Source of the DNA: Pseudomonas brassicacearum | GTDB lineage: Bacteria; Pseudomonadota; Gammaproteobacteria; Pseudomonadales; Pseudomonadaceae | NCBI RefSeq assembly: GCF_009601685.2 | Contig: NZ_CP045701.2 | Location: 2,604,001-2,668,000, forward strand | Length of the DNA stretch: 64,000 nucleotides | Direction: 5' to 3' | Shown here: piece after piece, positions 27,701 through 38,000 of the stretch | Layout of the letters: each line of letters opens with the position of its first letter | Position numbering within the stretch: the first letter of the stretch is position 1 | Program-made: the position numbers and the translations under genes | Notes under the pieces: model-generated | Databases searched by the model: none | What the model was told of the DNA's origin: nothing | The model's input: the letters and a program-made list of their open reading frames with translations, nothing else

Positions 27701-30700
27701 GGCCACCAGTTGCAACGCACCGCGGGCGTCGGGCAGCGCCAGCACCGCCGCGCTGTCCACCGCCGGGTGTTGCATCAGGCGGTTTTCGATCTCGCCCAGT
27801 TCGATGCGGTGGCCACGGATCTTCACCTGCTGGTCGCGACGGCCAAGGTACTCGATCACGCCATCGGCGCGCATCCGGCCCATATCACCGCTGCGATACA
27901 GCCGCGCATTGGCCTGGAACGGGTGCGGAACAAAGGCTTCACGGGTGCGTTGCGGGTCGCGCAGGTAGCCGCGACCGACGCCGACACCGCCGATGCACAA
28001 CTCGCCGGGTACGCCGATGGGGACCATGCGCAGCGCCGAGTCGAGGACGAACACCTGGTTATTGGCGGTCGGTTTGCCGATGGGCATGTGCAGGCAGTCG
28101 TCGGCCGGGGCCTGGGTGATGGGGTAAAAGGCGACGTCGTCCGAGCATTCGGCGGGTCCGTAGGCGTTCATCAACGGGATGGTCGGGAAGCGTGCGAACC
28201 AGTCCCGCGCCAGGGCCGGTGGCAATGCTTCACCGGTGGGCAGGAGCCAGCGCAGGCTCGCCAGGCTGTGGTGCGCCTGGCTTTCCTGGAGCATGCCGCG
28301 AATCAGCGCCGGCACGGTTTCCAGCAGCGTCAGTTCTTGCTCCTGAACGGCATCGAGCAAGGCCACCGGGTCGTGGGCCTGGGCATCGGGAAGAATGTGT
28401 ACGGTGGCGCCGAACAGCGGTGCGGCGAGGAACTGCCACACGCTGATATCGAACGCCGCCGAAGCCGTCTGGGCAATCCGGTCGTGCTCACCCAGGCCGA
28501 GGCTCGGGACCTTGCCGAACATGTTGTTGAGCATGCCGCGTTGTTCGACCATCACACCTTTGGGCGTGCCGGTGGAACCCGAGGTGAAGATCACGTAGGC
28601 CAACTGATCGGGGTTGTGCCCATAGCTGACCGGCGGCTGTTCGCGGCCCTGCCAGAGTGCCTGGGCGACCAAGCAGGTGGGTTGCTGGCGCATCTGCGGC
28701 AGGACGCTGTCCAGTGCTGAGGTCGCGTGCTCGCACACCAGTAGCAGCGGTGCCTCGCCCAGGTCCAGCAGCTCCGCCAGGCGTGCGTGAGGCTGTTGGA
28801 TATCCAACGCCTGGAACGCGGCGCCGGCCTTGAGCGTGGCGATCATCATCGTCAGCAAGGCCAGGCCACGCTCGGCGAACAGCGCCACCAGGGTTTCCGG
28901 GCCGGCCCCGGCGGTTTGCAGCGCATGGGCGATGACGTTGGCGCGGCGATCCAGTTCGGCGAAGGTCAGCGATTGTCCCTGGCATACCGCGGCGAGGTGC
29001 TGCGGGCGGCTGCGCACTTGTTCGGCGAACAGCGCCGCATAGCCGCGCTCCAGCGGGAACTCGACGTCGCTGCGGTTGCAGTCGATCTGCAACTGCCGGC
29101 GTTCCGCCTCGGGCAGCATGTGCAGGCTGCCCAGGGGCGCTTGCGGTGTCTCCAGCATGTTCGAAAGCAGCTGCACCAGGTGCCCGAGCATGCGCTGCAC
29201 GGTGTCAGTGCTGAAACGCATGCTGTCGTAGGACAGGCGAATGCCCAGGCGGTCGCCGGGGTACAACACCACCGTCATCGGGAAGTTGGTGTGTACCCGG
29301 TCTTCGTAGATGTCGATGCTGAAGGCATCCAGTTGCACGCTGCTGATATCCAGTGGCGCGTTCTCGAACACCACCAGGCTGTCGAACAACTGCTGGCCGC
29401 GCGGCACTTGGCTGCAGCGCTGAATGTCCACCAGCGACGCGCTTTCGTGTTCGCGCAATTGCGCGTTGTGGGACAGCAGCGCCTGCAACCAGTCGGCCAC
29501 TGGCGCTTGTGGGTCGACATCGATGCGCAGTGGCAAGCTGTTGATGAACAGCCCGACCATTTCTTCTACACCGGCGAGGTCAGTCGGGCGGCCGGCGACG
29601 GTCACGCCGAACAGCACGTCGCGGTTGCCGCTGTAGCGCGACAACAACAGCGCCCAGGCACCCTGGATCCAGGTGTTGGGTGTGAGTTGGTATTGCTGGC
29701 ACAGCTGCTGCAGACGCTGGGTCTGGGCAATGCTCAGGGTCTGGTCGAAGTCGCCGACCTGTTCCGGCGCTTGTTCCGGGCCGGCCACGGGGCTGTCCAC
29801 ATGCAGTGGCGTCGGCTCGCTGAAACCGGCCATTTGTGTCTGCCAGAACGCGTGTGCGGCGGCCATGTCATGGCGTTCCAGCCAGCTCATGTAGCCGCGG
29901 AACGAGCGCAAGCGCGGACGGGCCACAGGTTCCTGGCGCACGATGGCCTGGTAGATCGCCAGCAGGTCTTCCATCAGCAGGCCGAAGCACCAGGCGTCGG
30001 TCAGGATGTGGTGGAAGCTGCGCACCACGGCGAAGCGTCGTTCGTCGAGTTGGAACACCCGCAGGTGGGTCAGTGGCGCACCGGCCATGTCGAAACCTTG
30101 CAGGCGTTGTGCTTCGAGGGCCTGGTCCATGGCCAGGCGCTGCTGTTCTTCGTCGAGGTGGCGCAGGTCCTGCCAGTCGAACGCCCGATGGGTTTGGCGG
30201 TACACGCATTGCAGCGGCTCATGGTCGTCCTGCCACCAGAACGCGGTCCGCATCATCGGATGGCGCTCGAGGAACAGCTGCCATGCGGCTTCCATCGCCG
30301 GGCGTTGCAATACCCCGTCCCAGCTGTAGCGTTGTTGCATCAGGTAGATGCCGCTGTGGGGTTGCAACAGGGTGTGCAGGAGCATGCCCTGTTGCATCGA
30401 CGACAGCGGGTAGACGTCTTCGATGTTCAACCAGTCCAGCGGCTCGGCCGCCAGGGTCGCCGCTTGCTTGTGGCACAGTGGAAACGCCTGGCTGGCAGGG
30501 CGCAGGTCCGGTGCGGTGACGAGCCCGGCGAGTTCGCTCAAGCGTTGTGCAAGGCGCGGTGCCCAGTCGGCGGCGAGGGTGCCTTGGCTGCGCAGGTGCA
30601 GGCAGTCATCCTGCCACCAGGCGTCCAGGGTCAGCGGGCAAGGCGAAGCCGCCGATGGGCTTGCGGCTTCGACCTGGGCCAGGATGCCGCGTGCTTCGCG

Positions 30701-33700
30701 ATGGCTGTCGAGGTTGCCCAGCCAGCGAATGGCCACTGATGCCGTCGGCAGGTCGCGTAGCGGTTCTTGCAGGTAGGTATTGTCCGACAGGTAGCGCAGG
30801 GCGCCATAGTCGACGCCGTGTTGCGGGTAGGCGCGCATCTGCGCGGCCAGTGCCTGCAAGCGTTGCAGCAGGCTGTCGCCTTTGGGCTGGAGGAAATACG
30901 GCACCGCCAGTGCCAAGGGCCCCACGATGCGCGCCGGGTCGAGGTCGGCCACGGCAATCGGCGCCGCGACCGGCAAGCGCTCGACACTCGGACGAGCATC
31001 GTGAACGCTCAGTGCAACCAGGCCATTGCCGCACAGTTCACGGCACTGTTCGACTACGACGGCGGCCAACAGGCTGTTCCAGTCCAGTTGCAGCACTTCG
31101 CCCAGACGCTTGAGCTCACCTGAGGTGGCGGCCGCCAGGGTCTGCTCGACCACGCTGGCCGGCTGCTGGCTGTCAGGCAGTTGCAGCGTTTCCAAGCCGG
31201 CGTATTGCAGCCAGTGTTCCCAGGCGTCGTCCAGGGCATCACCCTGGGCATGGGCCTGCTGGTGCCGCGTCCACTGGGTGAAGTCACCACCGGCGTAGGA
31301 CAGGCGCACCGGCCGCTGATAACGCAGTTGCGCCAAGGCCAGGTTGAGGTCCGTCAGCAGCAGCGTCCAGGAGGCTTCGTCCAGGCACAGCGGATGCGCG
31401 GCCAGCAGCAGCGAATGTTTGCCGTTTACCTCCAGCAAGCTGGCGTACAGGGTTTGACCGGCGTCCAAGTCCAGCGCGTCGACACCGGCCTGGGCCAGGG
31501 CTTGCAGTTGCGCCGGGGCGCAAGTCTCAAGTGTCTCGGTGGCGATGACCGGGGCCTTGGCCGCGACCAGTACCCGTTGCTGCCACTCGCCCTCCGGCAG
31601 GGCCTTGAGCGCCAGGCGCAAGGCCTGGTGGTGTTGCTGCAAAGCGGCGATGGCCTGGCTCAGCAGCTCGCTATCGATCGCCTGGGTCAGCGCCACGCAA
31701 CGCCAGGTGGCGTGCAACGGCCCTTGTTGCAGGCGCGCCAGTTGTCCGGCGGCCAGCGGCAGTTCATAGCCATCGGCAATGGCTTGCGCCACACCCTGGC
31801 TGGCATCGGCGCCCAGCACCCGGGCGATGTCGGCGATGGTGCGGTTTTCGAAGAGCTGGCGGGGCGTGAGTTTCAGCCCTTGCTGGTTGGCGCGGGCGAT
31901 GATCTGCAAGTTGATGATCGAGTCGCCGCCCAAGGCGAAGAAGTTGTCATGCACGCCGACACGCTCAAGCTTCAGAACCTCCTGCCAGATGGCGGCCAGT
32001 TGCGCTTCGACTTCATTGCGCGGGGCCACGTGGGTGGCGCTGTCGTCGGTGGGTTTTTGCGGGAGCGGCAGGCGCTGGACATCGACCTTGCCGTTACGGG
32101 TCAGGGGCAGTTCGTCGAGGGTGATGAAGTGCGCCGGAACCATGTAGTCCGGCACCCGCGCAGCGAGGTCGTTACGCAGTTTCGTGGCGGACAGCGACTG
32201 GCTGGCGATCAGGTAGGCCACCAGGCGCAGGCTGCCGTCCAGTTCCACGGCGCGGACCAGCGCCTGCTCGATCAGCGGCGACAGGCGCTTGAGCTGCGCC
32301 TCGACTTCGCCCAGCTCCAGGCGGTTGCCACGGATCTTGACCTGGCTGTCGACCCGACCGAGGAACGCCAATTGGCCGTCCACTTGCCAGCGCACGCGGT
32401 CGCCGGTGCGATACCAGCGTTGCTGGTCGGCGTCGAGGTGGAAGCGTTCGGCGGTCAGGTCCGGGCGGTGCAGGTAACCCCGGGCCAGGGCGCCGTTGAT
32501 CAGCAGCTCACCGGACACCCCGGTGGGCACCAGCCGACCGTTGGCATCCACCACTTGCAGTCGGCGGTTCGGCAGCGGGCGGCCGAGGGCGACGCTGCGC
32601 AGGCCTGCGGGCAGTTCGGTGGCAATCGCCCCGACCGTCGCTTCGCTTGGCCCATAGTGATTGAAGACCCTGAGCCCCGGGGCCAGGCGGTTGACCTGCT
32701 CCAGCAGCGCCGGGCTGAGGGCGTCGCCACCGAAGACCAGCAGGGCGCGGGGCAACAGGCGGGCATCGGGCAACGCCTGCAACAGGCCGGCCAGGTGGCT
32801 TGGGGTGATTTTCAGTACATCCACCGGCTGTTGCTCGAAGAGCTCGGCCAGTGCCAGGGGGCTGAAACCGCTGTCTTCATCCACCAGCAACAGGCTGGCG
32901 CCGCTGCACAGGGCGCCGAACAGTTGGGTGTGGCCGAGGTCGGCGGCGATGCTCGACAGCAAGCCGTAGCGAGCCGCCGACGGCGGGTTGAGCACTGCGT
33001 GTACGGCCGTCAGGTAGTCGACGATGGACTGGTGCTCGACCACCACACCCTTGGGGGTGCCGGTGGAACCCGAGGTGTAGATCACGTAGGCGGCGTCAGT
33101 CGGGCTGTGGGCCACGGCCGGAGGCGTATCTGGCTGGGAGGCGATGGTGCCGGCCTGTTCTGCCAGCCAGAGTGTCGGCGTGTGCTCGGCCAGGCCCTTG
33201 AGCAGGGGCGAAGCGGCCGCGCCGATCAGCAGCGCGGCGCGGCTGTCCACCAGCACATCGGCCAGGCGCCCGGCGGGCTGCTTGAGGTCCAACGGCAGAT
33301 AGGCGGCACCGGCCTTGAGGGTGGCCAGCAGGGCAATCACGAACTCGGCGCTGCGTTCCAGGGCCAGTGCCACGACGCTGTCGTGGCCGATGCCTTGGGC
33401 GCGCAAATACTGGCTGAGGCGGTTGGCCTGCTGGTCCAGTTCACGGTAGGTCAGGGCGACCTGACGGTCGCGGACCGCCAGGTGTTGCGGGTGAGCGGCC
33501 ACCTGTTGTTCGAAGCGCTGGTGCAGGCACGCAGGGGGCACCGGCAGTTGCACACCGCGACCCTGCACGAGCAGTTGCTGGCGTTCTTCAGGGCTCAGCC
33601 ATTCAAGCTCGCTGACCCGGCACTGCGCTTGCGCCGTCATCGCCAACAGGATCGCGCGCAATTGTGTCGACAACACCGCGACCTCGGCATCGCTGAAGCG

Positions 33701-34939
33701 ACTGCGGTCGTAGCTGATCAGGTAGTGCAGTTGTTTGTCCGGCACCACGATCAGCGACAGCGGGAAGTGGTTGCGGCCTTGGGTGAGGGTGATGCCTTCG
33801 GCCTGCTGGTCGCTGCTCGGGGCACTGAAGCTCAAGCCACCGGTGTCCTGGTTGAGCGCGTCGGTGACCGGGAAGTTCTCGAACACCAGGATCGAGTCGA
33901 ACAGCGCCTGTTCGGCGGCGATGCGCGTCATCGACTTGAGCTTGCCCAGCGGCAGGTAGGCGTGGTGACGCAGATCGCTGTTGGCGTGCTGCAGGTGTTG
34001 CAGCCAGGTCACCAGCGTCGGCGCGTCAGCCCACTGCACCCGCAGCGGCAATGTATTGATGAACAGTCCGACGGTGCTGTCCACCGCCGCCAGGTTCTCT
34101 GGACGCCCGGCGACGGTGACGCCATAGACCACGTCGTCACGCCCGGCGTGCTGGCCCAGCAGCAGTGCCCAGGCGCCCTGGATCAGCGTATTGATGGTCA
34201 GGTCGTTCTGGCGGGCGAAGTGCGCCAGTTGTTCGGTTTCGCTGGCGGTCAGCAGACTTTCCCGCTCGGCGAACGGTGCCCCCGCCGGTGCCGGCTGGCG
34301 TTCGGCGAAGGTGGGCAGCGGGGTCGGCTCGCTGACGTCCTGCAACTGCTCGCGCCAGAACCCTTCGGTGGCGGCCATGTCCTGTTCCGCCAGCCAGGCG
34401 ATGTAGTCCCGATAAGGGCGGGTCGGCGCCAGGCGGGCGGGGCGGCCATGGGCTTGTTCGTAGTACAGCGCCAGCCACTCCTGGACGGCAATGCCGACGC
34501 TCCAGCCGTCCATGAGGATGTGATGGAAGGTCCAGATCAGGTGCCAGCGCTCGGGGGCCAGGCGCACCAGGCACACGCGCATCAGCGGCGAGTCATTGAG
34601 CTCCAGGGGTTGCGCCCGCTGCTCCAGTGCCAACTGTTCCAGCGCGGCCTGTGGCTCGGCGCGGTCTTGCCAGTCCAGTTCGGTCAGGGGCAGCGCGACT
34701 TCCTGCTGCACCACCTGATAGGCATCGTCCAGTTCCTCCCACAAAAAAGCACTGCGCAGCACCGCGTGGCGCTGCATCAGCGCCTGCCAGGCACCGCGAA
34801 ATGCGTTTAGTTGCAGCGGGCCGTTCATGTCCAGGCTCAATTGCTGGTAATACACCCGCGAATCCGGTTCATAGACGCTGTGGAACAACAGGCCGTGCTG
34901 GGTCGGCGAAAGGGAGTAGATGTCTTCGATGTTGTTCAT
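24734..34939 (-). CDS. Siderophore NRPS: C-A(Asp)-T-E*-C-A(Dab)-T-C with fused beta-hydroxylase
   Basis: 3401 residues. C (1-455, FHHILMDGWS), A (about 473-980, pocket DLTKVGHVGK, Asp), T (about 985-1045, LGGDSI), epimerase-like domain (about 1056-1500), C (about 1506-1950), A (about 1956-2480, pocket DIWELTADDK, 2,4-diaminobutyrate), T (about 2490-2560), C (about 2575-3030, LHHIATDAWS) and a TauD/SyrP-like Fe(II)/2-oxoglutarate hydroxylase (about 3065-3380; FHNESS gives the HxE pair, LVAHARDPF the distal His). The epimerase homologue has AHPLCLDEASW where AHHLxxDxxSW is expected, losing the catalytic second His, so Asp should stay L. The last C domain and hydroxylase presumably serve the Asp module on the next protein. 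It adds residues 6 and 7. Confidence 0.93.
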   Translation of the reverse strand: MNNIEDIYSLSPTQHGLLFHSVYEPDSRVYYQQLSLDMNGPLQLNAFRGAWQALMQRHAVLRSAFLWEELDDAYQVVQQEVALPLTELDWQDRAEPQAALEQLALEQRAQPLELNDSPLMRVCLVRLAPERWHLIWTFHHILMDGWSVGIAVQEWLALYYEQAHGRPARLAPTRPYRDYIAWLAEQDMAATEGFWREQLQDVSEPTPLPTFAERQPAPAGAPFAERESLLTASETEQLAHFARQNDLTINTLIQGAWALLLGQHAGRDDVVYGVTVAGRPENLAAVDSTVGLFINTLPLRVQWADAPTLVTWLQHLQHANSDLRHHAYLPLGKLKSMTRIAAEQALFDSILVFENFPVTDALNQDTGGLSFSAPSSDQQAEGITLTQGRNHFPLSLIVVPDKQLHYLISYDRSRFSDAEVAVLSTQLRAILLAMTAQAQCRVSELEWLSPEERQQLLVQGRGVQLPVPPACLHQRFEQQVAAHPQHLAVRDRQVALTYRELDQQANRLSQYLRAQGIGHDSVVALALERSAEFVIALLATLKAGAAYLPLDLKQPAGRLADVLVDSRAALLIGAAASPLLKGLAEHTPTLWLAEQAGTIASQPDTPPAVAHSPTDAAYVIYTSGSTGTPKGVVVEHQSIVDYLTAVHAVLNPPSAARYGLLSSIAADLGHTQLFGALCSGASLLLVDEDSGFSPLALAELFEQQPVDVLKITPSHLAGLLQALPDARLLPRALLVFGGDALSPALLEQVNRLAPGLRVFNHYGPSEATVGAIATELPAGLRSVALGRPLPNRRLQVVDANGRLVPTGVSGELLINGALARGYLHRPDLTAERFHLDADQQRWYRTGDRVRWQVDGQLAFLGRVDSQVKIRGNRLELGEVEAQLKRLSPLIEQALVRAVELDGSLRLVAYLIASQSLSATKLRNDLAARVPDYMVPAHFITLDELPLTRNGKVDVQRLPLPQKPTDDSATHVAPRNEVEAQLAAIWQEVLKLERVGVHDNFFALGGDSIINLQIIARANQQGLKLTPRQLFENRTIADIARVLGADASQGVAQAIADGYELPLAAGQLARLQQGPLHATWRCVALTQAIDSELLSQAIAALQQHHQALRLALKALPEGEWQQRVLVAAKAPVIATETLETCAPAQLQALAQAGVDALDLDAGQTLYASLLEVNGKHSLLLAAHPLCLDEASWTLLLTDLNLALAQLRYQRPVRLSYAGGDFTQWTRHQQAHAQGDALDDAWEHWLQYAGLETLQLPDSQQPASVVEQTLAAATSGELKRLGEVLQLDWNSLLAAVVVEQCRELCGNGLVALSVHDARPSVERLPVAAPIAVADLDPARIVGPLALAVPYFLQPKGDSLLQRLQALAAQMRAYPQHGVDYGALRYLSDNTYLQEPLRDLPTASVAIRWLGNLDSHREARGILAQVEAASPSAASPCPLTLDAWWQDDCLHLRSQGTLAADWAPRLAQRLSELAGLVTAPDLRPASQAFPLCHKQAATLAAEPLDWLNIEDVYPLSSMQQGMLLHTLLQPHSGIYLMQQRYSWDGVLQRPAMEAAWQLFLERHPMMRTAFWWQDDHEPLQCVYRQTHRAFDWQDLRHLDEEQQRLAMDQALEAQRLQGFDMAGAPLTHLRVFQLDERRFAVVRSFHHILTDAWCFGLLMEDLLAIYQAIVRQEPVARPRLRSFRGYMSWLERHDMAAAHAFWQTQMAGFSEPTPLHVDSPVAGPEQAPEQVGDFDQTLSIAQTQRLQQLCQQYQLTPNTWIQGAWALLLSRYSGNRDVLFGVTVAGRPTDLAGVEEMVGLFINSLPLRIDVDPQAPVADWLQALLSHNAQLREHESASLVDIQRCSQVPRGQQLFDSLVVFENAPLDISSVQLDAFSIDIYEDRVHTNFPMTVVLYPGDRLGIRLSYDSMRFSTDTVQRMLGHLVQLLSNMLETPQAPLGSLHMLPEAERRQLQIDCNRSDVEFPLERGYAALFAEQVRSRPQHLAAVCQGQSLTFAELDRRANVIAHALQTAGAGPETLVALFAERGLALLTMMIATLKAGAAFQALDIQQPHARLAELLDLGEAPLLLVCEHATSALDSVLPQMRQQPTCLVAQALWQGREQPPVSYGHNPDQLAYVIFTSGSTGTPKGVMVEQRGMLNNMFGKVPSLGLGEHDRIAQTASAAFDISVWQFLAAPLFGATVHILPDAQAHDPVALLDAVQEQELTLLETVPALIRGMLQESQAHHSLASLRWLLPTGEALPPALARDWFARFPTIPLMNAYGPAECSDDVAFYPITQAPADDCLHMPIGKPTANNQVFVLDSALRMVPIGVPGELCIGGVGVGRGYLRDPQRTREAFVPHPFQANARLYRSGDMGRMRADGVIEYLGRRDQQVKIRGHRIELGEIENRLMQHPAVDSAAVLALPDARGALQLVAWYVLDEAADLGGESAQQVLSAYLGQQLASYMVPARWLAVAQLPLNANGKVDRRALAALGLPQDETAQAQCIAPRTPTETVLAELWQEILGLDDVGVHDDFFAIGGHSLLATQVLSRIRRRLNVNLPLRTLFERGTLEQLAQAVDQQRNAQSEADGDSEIALAPRNQPLPLSYSQQRLWFLDRFEGPSAAYNMTTTVRLRGALDIAALQAALQAVFERHESLRTAFHLHGDQPCQVINPAPIVDLTPTELSHLVSEQQAQTLQRLIDEQAARPFDLQQAPMLRASLLRLGSDDHVLQLVLHHIATDAWSMGILMQELIVGYQARSSGSTPVLPVLPIQFADYAYWQRSEAQQRLLARAIDYWRRQLDGAPTLIPLPLDQPRPARPDYQGAALEQRFTAAQTQVLKSYAQQQRATLFMVLLNAFNSLLQRATGANDFIVGTDLANREHPALEHLIGFFVNVLPIRARLSEGETFDARLQRLREDCLSAFQHQQVPFDKLVEELQPPRTPGVNPLVQVLFVMQNTPSGNASLPDLEVEHLVSPQESSKFDLAVFVEEDEEQGLNVRWVYRTSVLQAPTIQRLEQGFESLLEQILSAPGQALEHWSWRLEGGNASAPSPADSSLDEASARSARKQSKLSKLKQTRATAVSQVAHEQVRTRTLIAGQALPLVIEPLLGDLDPVHWALQAREWINAQLLSHGGLLFRGFNLPDAAAFEQFAQAIEPDLYGTYGDLPKNKSGKNIYHSTPYPEQHMILFHNESSHLPQWPRKQWFYCETPAPRGGCTPIVDCRQVLARLPEDIVARFKALGLLYVRHFTDKLDVRWQDFFKTEQREEVERQCLASGMRWEWLGADNLRIAQHCPAIVAHPETGELSFFNQVQLHHTACLEPEVRSNLISLFGPGHLPRNVYYGDGSVIEDAVMQVIGEAYEACAVRFSWQKGDMVMLDNMLVAHARDPFDGERKICVAMGQMMRREQLTGCLPEAQPSQASEVQA

Positions 34940-34996
34940 GCTTGCTTGGTGTCCATTTCAAAGTCTTGAAAACTCAAGTGAGTCGATCCAGGCGCC

Positions 34997-35017
34997 GCGC
35001 AGGTCTCGGACCTGCGC
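34997..35017. other. Hairpin between the two largest NRPS genes
   Basis: GCGCAGGTC-TCG-GACCTGCGC forms a perfect 9-bp stem with a 3-nt loop in the 95-bp gap between the 4648- and 3401-residue synthetases. There is no T-run after it in either direction, so it is not a classical terminator; it may pause transcription or protect mRNA. Confidence 0.5.
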
Positions 35018-35034
35018 ACGCGCCGCGTCGCTCG

Positions 35035-38000
35035 CTAGCTTTGGGAATTGGGTTTGGTCTTGAGCTTGCCCAGCAGCTTGTCCAGGGATTTCTGGTTCAG
35101 CGCCTTGGCCAGCGGGAAGTCCGCGGGCATCAGCGAACCGGCCTGCGGGTCGAGGCAGTGTTCGACCAGTGCCTGCAAACGTTCCAGCAGGCGAGCGGGC
35201 AAACGGCTGTCGGCGTTCGGCGTGACGCTGTGCCATTCGACACGCAACACGCCGTCCTCCAGCCAGGCCACCACTTCACGGGCGTGGGTCACTCGGTTCA
35301 CCGGGGCCACGTCTGGCGGCGGGGTCAGGCTGCTGGCGCGCAACCAGCCCGCTGGCGTTTGCTCATGCCCCAGGTAGTTGAACAGCACATCACCGTGGCT
35401 GGCCGGCAACTCGCCGCGCTGGCGCAGCAAGCCGTAGCCCAGGCCCTGGCCGGGTACGTCACGCAAGGCTTGCTTGGCGTTGCGCACCTGCTCGCCCGCG
35501 GCGCCGCTGGCGTTCACCCGCAGTGGGTAGAGGGTGGTGAACCAGCCGACGGTGCGGCCGACGTCCAGCCCGGCAAATGGGGCGTCACGCCCGTGGCGTT
35601 CCAGGTCCACGGCGATGTCGCTGCGCTGTTCGACCTCGGCCAGGGTCGCGGCGAGGGCGGCGATCAGCAGTTCTTCCGGTTGCGTGCGGTAAGCGCCATG
35701 GGATTCGGTCAGCCATTGCTGCGTACGGCTGGCGTCCCAGCGGGCCGACAGTGTCTGGCGCTCGGCGACCGTGGCCATTGGCGGCCGGTTCGTGCCGATC
35801 TGGGCACTCCAGTAGCGATGCTCCGCAGTGACCTTGGCGGCATGGGCCTGCAGGTGCTCGCTCCATTGACGATAGGAGGTGGTTTTCGCCGGCAACGTCG
35901 GACTTTCGCCCCGCTCCAGTGCCGGGTACAGCTGTTGGAAATCTTCCAGCAGCGGCGTCCAGGACACTGCATCGACCACCAGGTGATGAGCCACCAGGTA
36001 CAGGCGCTGCGGGGTGCCTTCCAGCAGGGCCGCGGCAAACAATGGGCCGTGTTGCAGGTCCAGGCTTTGCGCGACTTGCAGCAATTGTTCCGGGTGCTCG
36101 CAGCAGGTCAGTTGGGCCGGGGCCACCGGCGCGATGTGTGCCTGCCATTGGCCGTCGACGTCGGTGAAACGCAAGCGCAGGGCGTCGTGGTGGGCCACCA
36201 ACCGATCCAGCGTGGCTTGGACGATGGCCGGTTCCAGGCGACGGTCGCTGTCGGCCAGCACCGATTGGTTCCAGTGCGCGGCCTGCGGTTGCTGCTGGTC
36301 GAAGAACCACTGGTGCAAGGGCATCAGCGGCATCGGCCCGGTCACGTCACCTTGTTCGGCCTGGGCCAGCAGCGCCGTGGTCACGTGGGCCAGGGCCGCC
36401 GGAGTCGGCGAACGGAACAGGTCCCGTGGCGTGAGCGAATAGCCCTGTTCACGCAAGCGCGAGATCAGTTTCAGGCCAAGGATCGAGTCACCGCCCAGGG
36501 CGAAGAAACTGTCCGAGGTGCCGACTTCACGGCCACCGGTCAAGGTGTCGCCGAGCAGCTCGCCGAACAACTGGCAGAGCAGGCGTTCCAGGTCGGTGCG
36601 CGGTGCCGCGTAGTCCTTCTGGGTATTCGGCAAGGGCAGGGCAGCGAGGGCCTTGCGGTCGATCTTGCCGTTGGTGTTCAGGGGCAGGGCCGGGATTTGC
36701 ACCCACACCGCCGGCACCATGTACGCCGGCAGCTCGGCCGCGAGCTGGGTGTCGAGGTCCGACTGTGCGGTGCTGCTGCTGTAGAACGCCACCAGGCGGT
36801 TGTCGATGACCAGCGTGCAGGCGCCGGTGATGGCTGGCAGGTTCAGCAGCGCTGAGTCGATTTCCCCCAGCTCGATGCGCTGTCCACGCAGTTTCACCTG
36901 ATGGTCGAGACGGCCCAGGTATTCGATGTTGCCATCGGCCAGGAACCGGCAGCGGTCGCCGGTGCGGTACAGGCGATCACCGGCCACGAACGGGTTGGCG
37001 AGGAAGCGTTCCTCGGTCAGGTCCGGGCGTTTCAGGTAACCCCGGGCCACGCCGACGCCGCCGATGTACAGCTCGCCGATGCTGCCAATCGGCAGCGGTT
37101 GCAGGGCCTCATCGAGGATATACAAGCGCAGGTTGGCGATGGGTTTGCCGATCGGCACGATTGCATCGTCCGCCGAGCAACGCCAGACCGAGACGTCGAT
37201 GGCTGCTTCGGTCGGGCCATACAGGTTGACCAGCGCCGCCGGGTGTAGACCCATGAACCGCCGGACCAGGTCCACCGGCAGGGCTTCGCCACTGGCGAAC
37301 ACCTGGCGCAGGTTGTGGCAGTTGACCAGGCTCGGTTCTTCGACAAAGGCACGCAGCATCGACGGTACGAAGTGCAACGTCGTGACCTGTTCCTGCTGGA
37401 TCAACTGGCTGAGGTAGGCCGGGTCGCGATGCCCGTCCGGCCGGGCCACCACCAGGGTCGCGCCAGTGATCAGCGGCCAGAAGAACTCCCACACCGATAC
37501 GTCGAAGCTGTACGGGGTTTTCTGCAAGACGCGGTCGTTCGGGCCAATCGGGAAGGCGTCCTGCATCCAGTGCAGGCGGTTCATCAAGGCGCCGTGTTCG
37601 TTCATCACGCCCTTGGGTTGGCCGGTGGAACCGGAGGTGTAGAGCACGTAGGCCAGGTCGTTGGCCTCGACGCTGATTGGCTCGAATGCAGAGGCTTGGG
37701 GCAACGTGTCGAGGGTCCAGGCTTGATGCCCGACTGGCAGGCGCGACAGCCATTGCGTTTGGGTCAAGGTGACCTTGGCATCGGCGTCTTCGATCAGGAA
37801 CGCCAGGCGCGCGGCAGGCAACTCCGGGTCCAGCGGCAGCCACGCGGCGCCGGCATGGACGATGCCGAGCAAGGCCACGACCATCTCCACCGAACGCTCC
37901 ATGCACAGCGGCACGATGCTGTCGCTGCCCACGCCAACTGCGCGCAGGGCCCGGGCGACGGCTTGTGCGCGCTGGTCCAGCTCGGCATAGCTCAGGCGCT

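Noticed and set aside
34997..35017. Rho-independent terminator splitting the NRPS operon
   Set aside because: The hairpin is perfect but no T-run follows in the direction of transcription, and downstream modules are needed for the same product.
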